A stretch of DNA of 64,000 bases from positions 124,001 through 188,000 of the forward strand of contig NZ_BCRG01000001.1 in NCBI RefSeq assembly GCF_001552475.1, read 5' to 3'. Numbering within the stretch: the first letter of the stretch is position 1; each line of letters starts with the position of its first letter. Positions 53,432-61,889 of the stretch are shown one piece after another. The notes under the pieces were generated by a model that saw only the letters and a program-made list of their open reading frames with translations, was not told where the DNA came from and did no database searches. The translations under genes were made by a program, and so were the position numbers. The stretch comes from Microbacterium oleivorans NBRC 103075 (lineage in GTDB: Bacteria > Actinomycetota > Actinomycetes > Actinomycetales > Microbacteriaceae).

Positions 53432-54341
53432 CTTCCACGTGGTACTGGCCGCGCGTGAGGCGACGGTACAGATCGCTGATCGACTCGCGATCCTCGGCGA
53501 GCTCATCGATGACGATGGCGTCCGCGATGCAGATCTGGCTGAGGGATCGAGGGTCGACGCCCACGGCGAACCGGCTGCCATCGGCATCGGTAGTGAAGGG
53601 GATGCCGCGGGAGGTGAGCGCTCGCCGCATCAGATCGGGGTCCACGGCGACCACCGTGGCGTTCCTGCCGCTGGTCAGCTCGTTCACGTCGCCGGAGTAG
53701 CGGATCGCGCCCTCGCTGAGGACGACGATCCGGTCGGCGAACGTCTGCAGCTCCTGGAGGAGGTGCGTCGATACGAGGACGGATCCACCCGTCGTGTGCG
53801 CGTGGTGGACCAGGGTCTCCCGCAGCCAGTCCGCCGTCTCGATGTCGAGGCCGTTCATGGGCTCATCGAGGATGAGGTGTCGGGGGCGGCCGAGGAGGGC
53901 CAGCGCCAGCGCGACACGCTGCTTCATCCCGAGCGAGAGGGCACCGAAGCGGCGACGCTCGGCGGTGGCGAGCCCGAGGGTCCCGGTGAGTTCGCGTGCC
54001 CGTTCGAGCGGAACGCCGGCGAGGATGGCGGCGCTCGCAAGCGTGTCGCGGACGCTGCGCCCCGGATGGTGCGCGCCCGGGTCGAGCAGCGCGCCGACCG
54101 TCCGCCCGGGCTGGGCGAGGTCGCGATATGGGACGCCGTCGAAAGTCGTCGAACCCGCGTCCGCGATCGTCAGCCCCAGCATCGATCGCATGGCCGTGGA
54201 CTTGCCGGAGCCGTTCGGCCCGAGCAGCCCGGTGACCATCCCGGCGGGGATGTCGAAGGAGACGTCATCGAGCACCCGCTTGCCGCCGTACGACTTGCTG
54301 ACGCTGCGGACCCGGATGCCGGTGCCCAGACCGTGATCCAT
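53409..54341 (-). CDS. ABC transporter ATP-binding protein
   Basis: 310 residues. The NBD begins IRVRSVSKSYGGKRVLDDVSF, with Walker A GPNGSGKST, signature LSLGMKQRVAL, Walker B HLILDEPMNGLD and H-loop STHLLQEL. The C-terminal extension (about 230-310) is typical of bacitracin/drug-resistance-type exporters. It partners the ABC-2 permease. The upstream region contains a perfect ACGCAA-N5-TTGCGT palindrome, shared with the two-component promoter region. Confidence 0.88.
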   Translation of the reverse strand: MDHGLGTGIRVRSVSKSYGGKRVLDDVSFDIPAGMVTGLLGPNGSGKSTAMRSMLGLTIADAGSTTFDGVPYRDLAQPGRTVGALLDPGAHHPGRSVRDTLASAAILAGVPLERARELTGTLGLATAERRRFGALSLGMKQRVALALALLGRPRHLILDEPMNGLDIETADWLRETLVHHAHTTGGSVLVSTHLLQELQTFADRIVVLSEGAIRYSGDVNELTSGRNATVVAVDPDLMRRALTSRGIPFTTDADGSRFAVGVDPRSLSQICIADAIVIDELAEDRESISDLYRRLTRGQYHVEGDVLDLR

Positions 54342-54425
54342 ACGCAGCCCGTCCTTCCCTCAGGAGTGACGCTAGCGACGCGCTAAGACGGCGCGCGTGA
54401 GCCGAAAGGCACTGCCCTGCGACGC

Positions 54426-54460
54426 GGGGACGCAATCGAGTTGCGTCCCCAGACGCAATC
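54426..54460. promoter_or_regulatory. TTGCGT palindrome upstream of the ABC operon
   Basis: GGGGACGCAA (54426-54435) and TTGCGTCCCC (54441-54450) are perfect inverted copies around TCGAG; another ACGCAATC half-site lies at 54453-54460. The same TTGCGT/ACGCAA hexamers occur at 55195-55224 between the response-regulator and kinase genes. It may be the binding site of the LuxR-type regulator; this is inference. Confidence 0.6.
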
Positions 54461-54478
54461 GCGGGCCAGCGTGACGGG

Positions 54479-55150
54479 TCAGGGCGTCGAGGGGATGCGG
54501 ATGATGCCCGCTCGCGCCGCGAAGAGGAGGACCTGCATCCGATCGCGCACGTCCCACTTGGTCATGATGCGCCGCAGGTGAGATTTGATCGTCGCCTCGG
54601 AGAGGAAGAGCTCCCGGCCGATCTCGGCGTTCGACATCCCCTTGGCGAGGAGGCGGAGGACGTCGATTTCGCGGGGCGTCAGCTGTTCCGCGGGGCTCAG
54701 CGTGACAGTCGCCTGACTGGCGGCGGACGTGGAGATGCGCCGCACGATGTCCTGCCCTGCGATCGAGGAGAGGACGAACCCGCCGTGGTGGGCGCTGCGG
54801 ACGGCCGCCGTGATGTGCTCAGGCTCGGAATCCTTCACGAGGAAACCGACCGCCCCTTTACTCAGCGCGGTCGCCACGGTCTCGTCCGAGCTGTAGGTGG
54901 TGATGGCGATGGTGCGCGCCGACGGAAGCTCGGCTGAGAGCCGCTCGATGGCGCGGATGCCGTCGCCGCCCGGCATCCGGATGTCCATCAACACCACGTC
55001 GGGCTTCAGATCCAGACTCAGCTCAACGGCGCTCGGGCCGTCGCTCGCCTCGCCGACCACGGTCATCCCGGTTTCCGCGTTCACGAACACCTCGAGCGCA
55101 CGTCGCACGAGAGCCTCATCGTCAGCGATGAGGACTCGGATGGGAGGCAT
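54479..55150 (-). CDS. NarL/LuxR-type response regulator
   Basis: 223 residues. The receiver has acidic pocket DD at 10-11, phospho-acceptor D56 in DVVLMDIRMPGGDGI, T in AITTYS and K in GFLVKD. The C-terminal HTH (about 155-215) reads LTPREIDVLRLLAKGMSNAEIGRELFLSEATIKSHLRRIM. It is divergent from the histidine kinase gene 96 nt away and upstream of the ABC genes, so these four genes form one signalling/export unit. Confidence 0.92.
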   Translation of the reverse strand: MPPIRVLIADDEALVRRALEVFVNAETGMTVVGEASDGPSAVELSLDLKPDVVLMDIRMPGGDGIRAIERLSAELPSARTIAITTYSSDETVATALSKGAVGFLVKDSEPEHITAAVRSAHHGGFVLSSIAGQDIVRRISTSAASQATVTLSPAEQLTPREIDVLRLLAKGMSNAEIGRELFLSEATIKSHLRRIMTKWDVRDRMQVLLFAARAGIIRIPSTP

Positions 55151-55194
55151 GCGATCAGCCTAGGTGTCGCCTCGTCCGTCCTGCGATGAGGCAG

Positions 55195-55224
55195 TTGCGT
55201 CTCGAGCAGGAGCGCGCAACGCAA
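55195..55224. promoter_or_regulatory. TTGCGT/ACGCAA inverted pair in the two-component intergenic region
   Basis: TTGCGT (55195-55200) and ACGCAA (55219-55224) are inverted 18 nt apart between the divergent regulator and kinase genes. They share the hexamer with the palindrome at 54426. The position could allow autoregulation of both promoters. Confidence 0.5.
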
Positions 55225-55246
55225 TGTTCCGCGTCATGATGAGGGG

Positions 55247-56455
55247 ATGGAACCTGGGGGCGAGTCCGCGACCGCTCCCGTGGTCTCACCGGAATCGGAC
55301 GCCCGTCCCGGGTCTCGCACGGCGCTTCGCGACGTCTGGGATCACGTCCTCCCCCCGGTGCTCGCCCGCGCGTTCATCGTGCTGCTCCCGCTGGTCGCCG
55401 CGGTCGACGCGCTGTGGACGGGGTTCACATCGGGGCCGCCGACATCCTGGCCGGTGTTCGCGACCGCCCTCCTGATGAACGGTGCGATCATCGCGATGGC
55501 CTGGCGACCCATCTGGGGCGCGAGCATCCTCATGCTCGCCGGGTTCGTCGCGATCGCCGCGGGGCACAGCGGTGAATACCTGACGGCCGTCGCCATGAGC
55601 ATCGGGGTGGTCTTCTACTGCTGCAGCGCGGTGTTCTCGGTGGCGTACGGCGTCGCCGCGGTCGCCTGGGTGGCTGCGATCGCCACGATGCCGCCGGGCC
55701 TCGAGGTCGGTGGCGTGGTCGCCGTGTTCGTCATCGGCCTGCTGTCGGCGACTGTCGGCCGGGGCCTCCGTCGAGTCGTCAGCCGTAACGTCGCGCTCGC
55801 CTCCCAGGTCGAGGCTCACGAAGCCCAACTCGATGCGGCACTCGTCGCTGAGCGCAACCGGATCGCGGACGAATTGCACGACGTCATCGCCCACGAGATC
55901 TCCATCACCGTCATGCACGCGCGGGTGCTGGAGCGCACCGACGACCCCGAGACGCGGGTGAGCTCGCAGCGCGCGATCGTCGCGGCATCCGCTCAGGCGC
56001 TTACCGACACGCGGCGCGTGCTGCAGCTGATCCACGGCCGGTCGGGAACGGACGGTGTGACGGATGCCGGTGCCCCCGGCATCGGGCGTGAGCTGGACTC
56101 CCTGGCGAAGAAGCTCCGGGACCTCGGGCACGAGGTGCAGGTCGAGGTGACGGGCGAGGCCCCGCTCGCCGGCATCATCGACACGACCCTCACGCGTGCT
56201 GCCCGCGAAGCCGTCACGAACATCGTCAAGCACGGCGCTCCGGCGGTCACGGTGGACCTCTCGCTGGTCCTCACATCGCACACCGTGGTCCTCGTGGTCG
56301 CGAACGATCCGCACCGCCCGACGGCCGAGACGCGGCCGGGGCCGGCGTTCGGGCTCGCGCGGCTTCGCGAGCGGGTCGAGGTTCTCGGGGGCACGTTCGC
56401 GGCCGGACCCGACGGCGCGCGCTGGCGCGTTCGGGTCGAGCTGCCGACGCGCTGA
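55247..56455 (+). CDS. Sensor histidine kinase (HisKA_3 type)
   Basis: 402 residues. About six membrane spans (40-180) form the sensor; there is no large extracytoplasmic domain, suggesting intramembrane sensing. The dimerisation motif ERNRIADELHDVIAHEISI has the phospho-acceptor His near residue 211. The HATPase region has AAREAVTNIVKHG and FGLARLRERVEVLGGTF. Such kinases commonly sense cell-envelope stress or antimicrobial peptides and partner NarL regulators. ATG 55247 has GAGGGG just upstream. Confidence 0.9.
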   Translation: MEPGGESATAPVVSPESDARPGSRTALRDVWDHVLPPVLARAFIVLLPLVAAVDALWTGFTSGPPTSWPVFATALLMNGAIIAMAWRPIWGASILMLAGFVAIAAGHSGEYLTAVAMSIGVVFYCCSAVFSVAYGVAAVAWVAAIATMPPGLEVGGVVAVFVIGLLSATVGRGLRRVVSRNVALASQVEAHEAQLDAALVAERNRIADELHDVIAHEISITVMHARVLERTDDPETRVSSQRAIVAASAQALTDTRRVLQLIHGRSGTDGVTDAGAPGIGRELDSLAKKLRDLGHEVQVEVTGEAPLAGIIDTTLTRAAREAVTNIVKHGAPAVTVDLSLVLTSHTVVLVVANDPHRPTAETRPGPAFGLARLRERVEVLGGTFAAGPDGARWRVRVELPTR

Positions 56456-56492
56456 GACGCCGTACGCCCGACTCCCCGGGCTCGTCAACCCC

Positions 56493-56522
56493 TTGCATTC
56501 CCCTCGTCTGAACCGGTTTAGT
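56493..56522 (+). promoter_or_regulatory. lacI-unit promoter with palindromic operator
   Basis: TTGCAT (56493-56498) and TTTAGT (56517-56522) are 18 bp apart. The palindrome AACCGGTT (56511-56518, extended TGAACCGGTTTA) overlaps the -10 and has the CG-centred form typical of LacI-family operators. Autorepression of the following lacI-type gene and control of the operon are likely. Confidence 0.65.
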
Positions 56523-56551
56523 AGAGCCTGTTCGGCACGAAGGAGTGAAGG

Positions 56552-57583
56552 ATGCCCCCGCAGACCCGCCCCACCATCGCGGACGTCGCGCGCGCCGCCG
56601 GGGTCAGCAAGGGGCTCGTCTCGTTCGCGTTGAACGACCGGCCGGGGGTCGCACCGGACACCCGCGCGCGGATACTCGCCGCGGCCGCCGAACTCGGGTG
56701 GACCCCGAGCCTCAGCGCACGCTCGCTCAGCGTGGGACGCGCGTTCGCCTGCGGGCTGGTCATCGGCCGCAGCCCCGACGTCATCGCCGCCGACCCGTTC
56801 TTCCCGACCTTCATCGCCGGCCTCGAAGACGAGTTCTCCGTCACCGGGCAGGCTCTCGTCCTCGCCGTCGCGACCCCGGGTCGGAAGGAAGCCGAGACCT
56901 ACCGCGCGCTCGCGACGGATCGACGTGTCGACGGGGTCATCCTCACCGACATCCGCGTCGATGACCCGCGCATCCCGCTCCTGCAGGAACTCGGCATTCC
57001 CGCCGTCACCCTCGGCGTCCCCGACGTCGCGTCGCCGTTCGCCGCGGTCTCCGCCGACGACGGGGTCGGCATCCGCCTCGCCGTCGATCACCTCGCCACC
57101 CTCGGCCACCGCCGCGTCGCCCATGTCGCAGGGCCCGACGCCATGTTGCACGCCCGCCGCCGCAGCGAGTCCTTCCAGGCCGCAGCGGATGCCGCGGGCC
57201 TTCGCTCCCGCATCGTCGAGACCGACTTCAGCGCGGCAGACGGCGCTCGTGCGACCGCCGCCCTGCTCGATGCGGCCGACTCTCCGACGGCGATCGTCTA
57301 CTCGAACGACGGCATGGCCGTCGCGGGGATGGCGGTCGCGCAGCAGCGGGGCATCCGGGTGCCCGAGGACCTCTCGATCACGGGCTTCGACGACACCGAG
57401 ATCGGCCGCTGGGTCCACCCCGCGCTCACCAGCGTCACCACCGACGCCCGCGGATGGGGGCTCGTCGCCGCGCGAACGCTTCTCCGCGCGATCGCCGGCG
57501 AACCGCCCGCGCGCATCGCGCTCGCAGATCCCACCCTCGCCGTCCGGGGATCGACGGCACCGCCACCCCTGGCCGCGGACTGA
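56552..57583 (+). CDS. LacI-family transcriptional regulator
   Basis: 343 residues. The HTH is RPTIADVARAAGVSKGLVSFALNDRPGVAPDTRARILAAAAELGW; the hinge has SARSLSVGR. The periplasmic-binding-protein-like domain includes VDGVILTD, IGIPAV-type strands, LGHRRVAHVAG, AIVYSNDGMAVAGMAVAQQRGIRVPEDLSITGFDDTEIGRWVHPALTSVTTD. The effector is probably a beta-mannoside or related oligosaccharide, from the operon content. The stop is 28 nt before the solute-binding-protein gene. Confidence 0.9.
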   Translation: MPPQTRPTIADVARAAGVSKGLVSFALNDRPGVAPDTRARILAAAAELGWTPSLSARSLSVGRAFACGLVIGRSPDVIAADPFFPTFIAGLEDEFSVTGQALVLAVATPGRKEAETYRALATDRRVDGVILTDIRVDDPRIPLLQELGIPAVTLGVPDVASPFAAVSADDGVGIRLAVDHLATLGHRRVAHVAGPDAMLHARRRSESFQAAADAAGLRSRIVETDFSAADGARATAALLDAADSPTAIVYSNDGMAVAGMAVAQQRGIRVPEDLSITGFDDTEIGRWVHPALTSVTTDARGWGLVAARTLLRAIAGEPPARIALADPTLAVRGSTAPPPLAAD

Positions 57584-57611
57584 CCGCGACCGCACCACGA
57601 AGGAGAGAGAC

Positions 57612-58901
57612 ATGCAACGACGCATCCTCATCACAGCAGCAGCCGCATCCGGCGTGCTCGCCCTCACCGCCTGCAGCGGCGGCGGGGGAGGGGGAGGTGG
57701 TGGCGACCTCGAGGGGCGGGGCGACATCACCATCTGGTACTCCAACAACGAAGCCGAGATCGGCTGGGGTAAGGCGATGGTCGAGGCGTGGAACGCCGAC
57801 CATCCTGACGAGCAGGTGAAGGCGCAGGAGATTCCCGCGGGCGCATCGAGCGAAGAGGTCATCGGCGCGGCGATCACCGCCGGCAACGCTCCCTGCCTCG
57901 TGTTCAACACGTCTCCGGCCGCGGTTCCCGGCTTCCAACGCCAGGGCGGTCTCGTCGACCTGTCGAAGTTCGAGGACGGCGACGACTACATCACGGCCCG
58001 CAGCGGCGAGCTGGCCGACCAGTACCGCTCCGACGACGGCGACTTCTATCAGCTCCCGTGGAAGTCGAACCCGGTCATGATCTTCTACAACAAGGACCTG
58101 TTCGCGAAAGCCGGCCTCGACCCGGACAACCCGAAGCTCTCGACCTACGACGAGTTCCTCGAGACGGCTCGCGCACTCAAGGAGGCGGGCGTCTCGGAGT
58201 ACGCGATCAACCCGGCTCCGACGAGCGAGTTCTTCCAGCCCTGGTTCGACTTCTACCCGCTGTACGCCGCCCAGACCGGTGGCACGCAGTTGCTGGAAGA
58301 CGGCAAGGCCACGTTCAACGATGACAACGGAAAGGCCGTCGCCGACTTCTGGCGGACCCTCTACGACGAGAACCTCGCCGGGAACGAGCAGTACCAGGGC
58401 GACGCTTTCGCCGACGGCTACGCCGCGATGGCGATCGTCGGTCCGTGGGCGATCAGCGTCTACGGCGACGCGATCAAATGGGGTTCGGTGCCGGTGCCGA
58501 CGAAGGACGGCACGCCGGCGGGCGACACCTGGACCTTCAGCGACGCCAAGAACGTCGGCATGTTCACCGCGTGCGACAACAAGGCGACGGCCTGGGACGT
58601 CCTGAAGTTCGCGACGAGCGAGGAGCAGGACGGCGCCTGGCTCGAGGCGACGGGGCAGATGCCGCTGCGGCAGGACCTGACGGGCACCTACCCGGACTAC
58701 TTCTCCGACAACCCCGCCTACCAGCAGTTCGGTGACCAGGCGGCTCGCACCGTCGAGGTGCCGAACGTGATCGGCTCGGTGGAGATCTGGCAGGCGTTCC
58801 GCGACGGCTACTCGAAGTCGGTCATCTTCGGCGAGACGCCGGTGGACCAGTTCCTCTCCGACACGTCGGCAGAGATCGACAAGCTGGCTTCGGCGGGTTG
58901 A
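57612..58901 (+). CDS. Extracellular sugar-binding lipoprotein of an ABC importer
   Basis: 429 residues. Signal MQRRILITAAAASGVLALTAC with lipobox LTAC, then a nine-Gly spacer. The family 1 solute-binding-protein features are ITIWYSNNEAEIGWGKAMVEAWNADHP, LPWKSNPVMIFYNKDLFAKAGLDP, and AMAIVGPWAISVYG. It captures oligosaccharide outside the membrane. AAGGAGAGA lies before ATG 57612. It is first of the transport genes and should be the most abundant product. Confidence 0.92.
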   Translation: MQRRILITAAAASGVLALTACSGGGGGGGGGDLEGRGDITIWYSNNEAEIGWGKAMVEAWNADHPDEQVKAQEIPAGASSEEVIGAAITAGNAPCLVFNTSPAAVPGFQRQGGLVDLSKFEDGDDYITARSGELADQYRSDDGDFYQLPWKSNPVMIFYNKDLFAKAGLDPDNPKLSTYDEFLETARALKEAGVSEYAINPAPTSEFFQPWFDFYPLYAAQTGGTQLLEDGKATFNDDNGKAVADFWRTLYDENLAGNEQYQGDAFADGYAAMAIVGPWAISVYGDAIKWGSVPVPTKDGTPAGDTWTFSDAKNVGMFTACDNKATAWDVLKFATSEEQDGAWLEATGQMPLRQDLTGTYPDYFSDNPAYQQFGDQAARTVEVPNVIGSVEIWQAFRDGYSKSVIFGETPVDQFLSDTSAEIDKLASAG

Positions 58902-58902
58902 G

Positions 58903-59880
58903 ATGACCGCCGTCGTCCCCGGTCGCGCCGGTCCCGGCGCGACGCGTGGTGCCTCCCCCGAGAAGGACGGGAAGGATGCCGCGCCTCGCCGCGGCATCCT
59001 GCACCGCCTCCTCGGCGCGCAGCCTCACGGGCTTCTCTTCTCGGCGCCCTACATCGTGTTCGTCCTGGTGGTCTTCGCGTACCCGGTCGTCTTCGCGGTG
59101 TGGATGTCGTTCCAGGACTACTTCTTCGCCGCTCCCGGTGCTGTCGTCGACCGGCCGTTCGTCGGGTTCGACAACTACGTCACGGCGCTGAGCGACCCCG
59201 AGGTATGGCGCTCGTTCGGCAATGTCGGTATCTTCCTGATCATCAACGTGCCGCTGACCGTGGTGCTGTCGATCCTCCTGGCGACCGCGCTCGACCGGGT
59301 GACGAAGGCGCGGACCTTCTTCCGGGTGAGCTACTACGTCCCGTACGTCACGGCATCCGTCGCGGTCGTCGCGGTGTGGCTGTTCCTCTTTGCCCGCGGC
59401 GGGCTCGTGAACAACGTCCTCGGGCCGCTCGCCCCCGACCCGTCGTGGCTCGTCAACTCATCGCTCGCCATGCCGGTGATCGCCGTCTTCGTGACCTGGA
59501 AGGGCCTCGGGTTCTACATCCTCCTGTATCTCGCGGCGCTCCAGAACGTGCCGCGCGAGCTCTACGAATCGGTGTCGATGGACGGCGGCGGCAAGCTCCG
59601 CCAGTTCTTCGCGGTGACGGTGCCGAGCGTGCGGCCGGCGACGCTGCTCGTGGTGCTGCTCGCCACGATCACGGGAGCGAACCTCTTCACCGAGCCGTAC
59701 CTGCTCACCGGCGGCGGTGGGCCGAACGGTGCGTCCACGTCGCCCGTGCTGCTGATGTACCAGCGCGGCATCGAGCAGCAGAACCCGGATGTCGCGGCCG
59801 CGATCGGCGTCGTGCTCATCGTGTTCGTGCTCGCCATCGCTCTGCTGCAACGCAAGTTGGTCGGAGGGGAGGAGCGATGA
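58903..59880 (+). CDS. Sugar ABC transporter permease (MalF-type)
   Basis: 325 residues; six membrane spans after a 35-residue hydrophilic N-terminus. The EAA loop is LYESVSMDGGGKLRQFFAVTVPSVRP, contacting the ATPase. ATG 58903 is one base after the solute-binding-protein stop, and the end overlaps the next permease by ATGA. No ATPase gene is present in the operon, so a shared MsiK-type ATPase elsewhere is expected. Confidence 0.9.
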   Translation: MTAVVPGRAGPGATRGASPEKDGKDAAPRRGILHRLLGAQPHGLLFSAPYIVFVLVVFAYPVVFAVWMSFQDYFFAAPGAVVDRPFVGFDNYVTALSDPEVWRSFGNVGIFLIINVPLTVVLSILLATALDRVTKARTFFRVSYYVPYVTASVAVVAVWLFLFARGGLVNNVLGPLAPDPSWLVNSSLAMPVIAVFVTWKGLGFYILLYLAALQNVPRELYESVSMDGGGKLRQFFAVTVPSVRPATLLVVLLATITGANLFTEPYLLTGGGGPNGASTSPVLLMYQRGIEQQNPDVAAAIGVVLIVFVLAIALLQRKLVGGEER

Positions 59881-60716
59881 AGCGTGCACTCGGTTCGAAG
59901 ATCGCAATGTACGTCGGGCTGTCGATCGGAGCGCTCGCGTTCCTGTTCCCGTTCTTCTACATGGTGGTCGGCTCGTTGCAGACGAACGTCGACCCCACCC
60001 CGGCGGGCGCGTTCCCGAATCCGGCGAACCTCACCCTCGACAACTACTCCGCCATCAACGGGCGCATCGATCTCCTCCAGGGGCTCGCGAACTCGGGGAT
60101 CTTCACCGGCGGCGTCATCCTCGGCACCGTCGTGTTCGGAGTCCTCGCCGGGTACGCGCTCGCCGTGCTCCGCTGGCGCGGACGCGGGGCGACGTTCGCC
60201 CTCGCGCTCCTCGTGCAGGTCGTGCCGTTCCAGCTGCTCATGATCCCGCTGTACGTCATGATCGCCCGCGATTACGGCCTCGCCGACAACTACCTCGGGA
60301 TGATCCTGCCGTTCTTCATCAACTCGACCGCGGTGGTGATCTTCCGGCAGTACTTCCTGCAGCTGCCGAAGGAGTTGTTCGACGCCGCCCGGATCGACGG
60401 CGCGAACGAGTTCCGGCTGCTGTGGAGCGTCGCCCTGCCGCTCGTCCGACCCGCCCTGCTGACGGTCGTGCTGCTGACCTTCATCGGGCCGTGGAACGAG
60501 TTCCTGTGGCCGTTCCTCATCACGAAGGATGCCGACATGCAGCCGCTCGCGGTGTCGCTGGCGAATTTCATCTCGAACATCGCGGCATCCACCGCGAATC
60601 CATTCGGGGCGATGATGGCCGGTGCCGTCGTGCTCGCCGCCCCCGCAGTGGCGCTGTTCCTCGTGTTCCAGCGCTACTTCACCTCCAATGACATCGGATC
60701 CGGAGTGAAAGGATGA
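59877..60716 (+). CDS. Sugar ABC transporter permease (MalG-type)
   Basis: 279 residues with six membrane spans and the EAA loop LFDAARIDGANEFRLLWSVALPLVRPALLT. It pairs with the MalF-type subunit. ATG 59877 overlaps that gene by 4 nt and follows GGAGGGGAGGAG; the stop overlaps the GH130 gene (ATGA). The long open frame upstream is not coding. Confidence 0.9.
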   Translation: MKRALGSKIAMYVGLSIGALAFLFPFFYMVVGSLQTNVDPTPAGAFPNPANLTLDNYSAINGRIDLLQGLANSGIFTGGVILGTVVFGVLAGYALAVLRWRGRGATFALALLVQVVPFQLLMIPLYVMIARDYGLADNYLGMILPFFINSTAVVIFRQYFLQLPKELFDAARIDGANEFRLLWSVALPLVRPALLTVVLLTFIGPWNEFLWPFLITKDADMQPLAVSLANFISNIAASTANPFGAMMAGAVVLAAPAVALFLVFQRYFTSNDIGSGVKG

Positions 60717-61786
60717 CCATGCCCGCCGAAACCCACGTCCCCTACCGCCTCACCCGTATGGGGGTGGTGATGACCCCCGCCGACGGCGATCCGAACGAAG
60801 CCGAGGGGGTGCTGAACCCCGGCTCGGGCCGCGGACCCGACGGCGAGCTGTACCTGCTGCCGCGTCTGGTCGCCGACGGCAACGTCTCGCGGGTCGGGCT
60901 CGCCCGGGTCGTCATTGAGGACGGCATCCCCGTCGCCGTCGAGCGCGAGGGAATCGTGCTCGAGCCCGATCGCGGCTGGGAACGCGGGGTCGGCAACGCC
61001 GGCGTCGAAGACCCGCGGATCACCTGGGTCGAGACGCTGGGGCTGCACGTCATGACGTACGTGGCGTACGGGCCGCTCGGGCCTCGCACCGCCGTGGCGG
61101 TGTCGAGCGATCTGCGGGAGTGGCGACGGCTCGGGCCGGCGCTCTTCCGTTACCAGGACGACCTCGATATGGACCTCAACCTGTTCCACAACAAGGACAC
61201 CGTGTTCTTCCCCGAACCGGTCACCGCACCGGATGGGGGGGAGGCCCTCGCCGTGCTGCACCGTCCCATGTGGGACCTCGGCGAGACGAAGCCCGGCCAG
61301 GGTGTGCATGTGCCGGCGGGAATCGACGACGAGCGCCAGTCGATCTGGATCAGTTACATCCCGCTCGACGACGTGCGCGAGGACCTCGCCGCCCTGACGC
61401 TCTGGGAGCAGCACCGCTTCGTCGCCGGGCCCGCATTCCCGTTCGAGGAGCTCAAGATCGGCGGCGGACCGCCTCCTCGCCGCATCCCCGAAGGGTGGCT
61501 CGTCCTCCACCACGGGGTGACCGGCGTCCTCGAGAGCGCCTTCGCGCAACAGCAGAAAGTCAACTACGCCGCCGGGGCGATCATCCTCGACGCCGACGAC
61601 CCGTCGAAGGTCGTCGCCCGCACTCCGGAGCCGCTCCTAGCCCCGGAGACAGACGACGAACGCAGCGGCATCGTGCCGAACGTCGTCTTCCCGACCGCGA
61701 TCGAAGAGGTCGACGGCCGCCTGTTCGTGTTCTACGGCATGGCCGACTCGAAGATCGGCGTCGCCCTGCTGGAACGCACCGACTGA
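60713..61786 (+). CDS. GH130 family glycoside phosphorylase/hydrolase
   Basis: 357 residues. The five-bladed propeller motifs are visible: GSGRGPDGELYLLPRL, VEDPRITWVE (the ED-P-R segment characteristic of the family), LFHNKDTVFFPEPV, GGGPPPRRIPEGWLVLHHGV and NVVFPTAIEEVDGRLFVFYG. GH130 enzymes phosphorolyse beta-mannosides such as mannosyl-glucose or mannooligosaccharides, releasing mannose-1-phosphate; some members are hydrolases. The exact linkage is not predictable here. It is cytosolic and coupled to the permease gene. Confidence 0.88.
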   Translation: MTMPAETHVPYRLTRMGVVMTPADGDPNEAEGVLNPGSGRGPDGELYLLPRLVADGNVSRVGLARVVIEDGIPVAVEREGIVLEPDRGWERGVGNAGVEDPRITWVETLGLHVMTYVAYGPLGPRTAVAVSSDLREWRRLGPALFRYQDDLDMDLNLFHNKDTVFFPEPVTAPDGGEALAVLHRPMWDLGETKPGQGVHVPAGIDDERQSIWISYIPLDDVREDLAALTLWEQHRFVAGPAFPFEELKIGGGPPPRRIPEGWLVLHHGVTGVLESAFAQQQKVNYAAGAIILDADDPSKVVARTPEPLLAPETDDERSGIVPNVVFPTAIEEVDGRLFVFYGMADSKIGVALLERTD

Positions 61787-61790
61787 TCGC

Positions 61791-61865
61791 GTGCCGTTCT
61801 CCGGATGACGCGCGTGCGCCGGCCCGTGCGGGTCGCGCGCGGTCGATTCATCCGGAGAACGGCAC
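61791..61865. repeat. Intergenic palindromic element, copy 2 (75 bp)
   Basis: GTGCCGTTCTCCGGATGA (61791-61808) and its exact inverse (61848-61865) form 18-bp arms around a GC-rich 39-nt centre. It lies between the GH130 gene and the secreted-protein gene, within the operon. The arm matches copy 1 at 38958. The ribosome binding site AAAGGAA lies 8 nt past the element, so folding could affect translation of the downstream gene. Confidence 0.75.
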
Positions 61866-61889
61866 ACCCACCGAAAGGAACACACCCCT

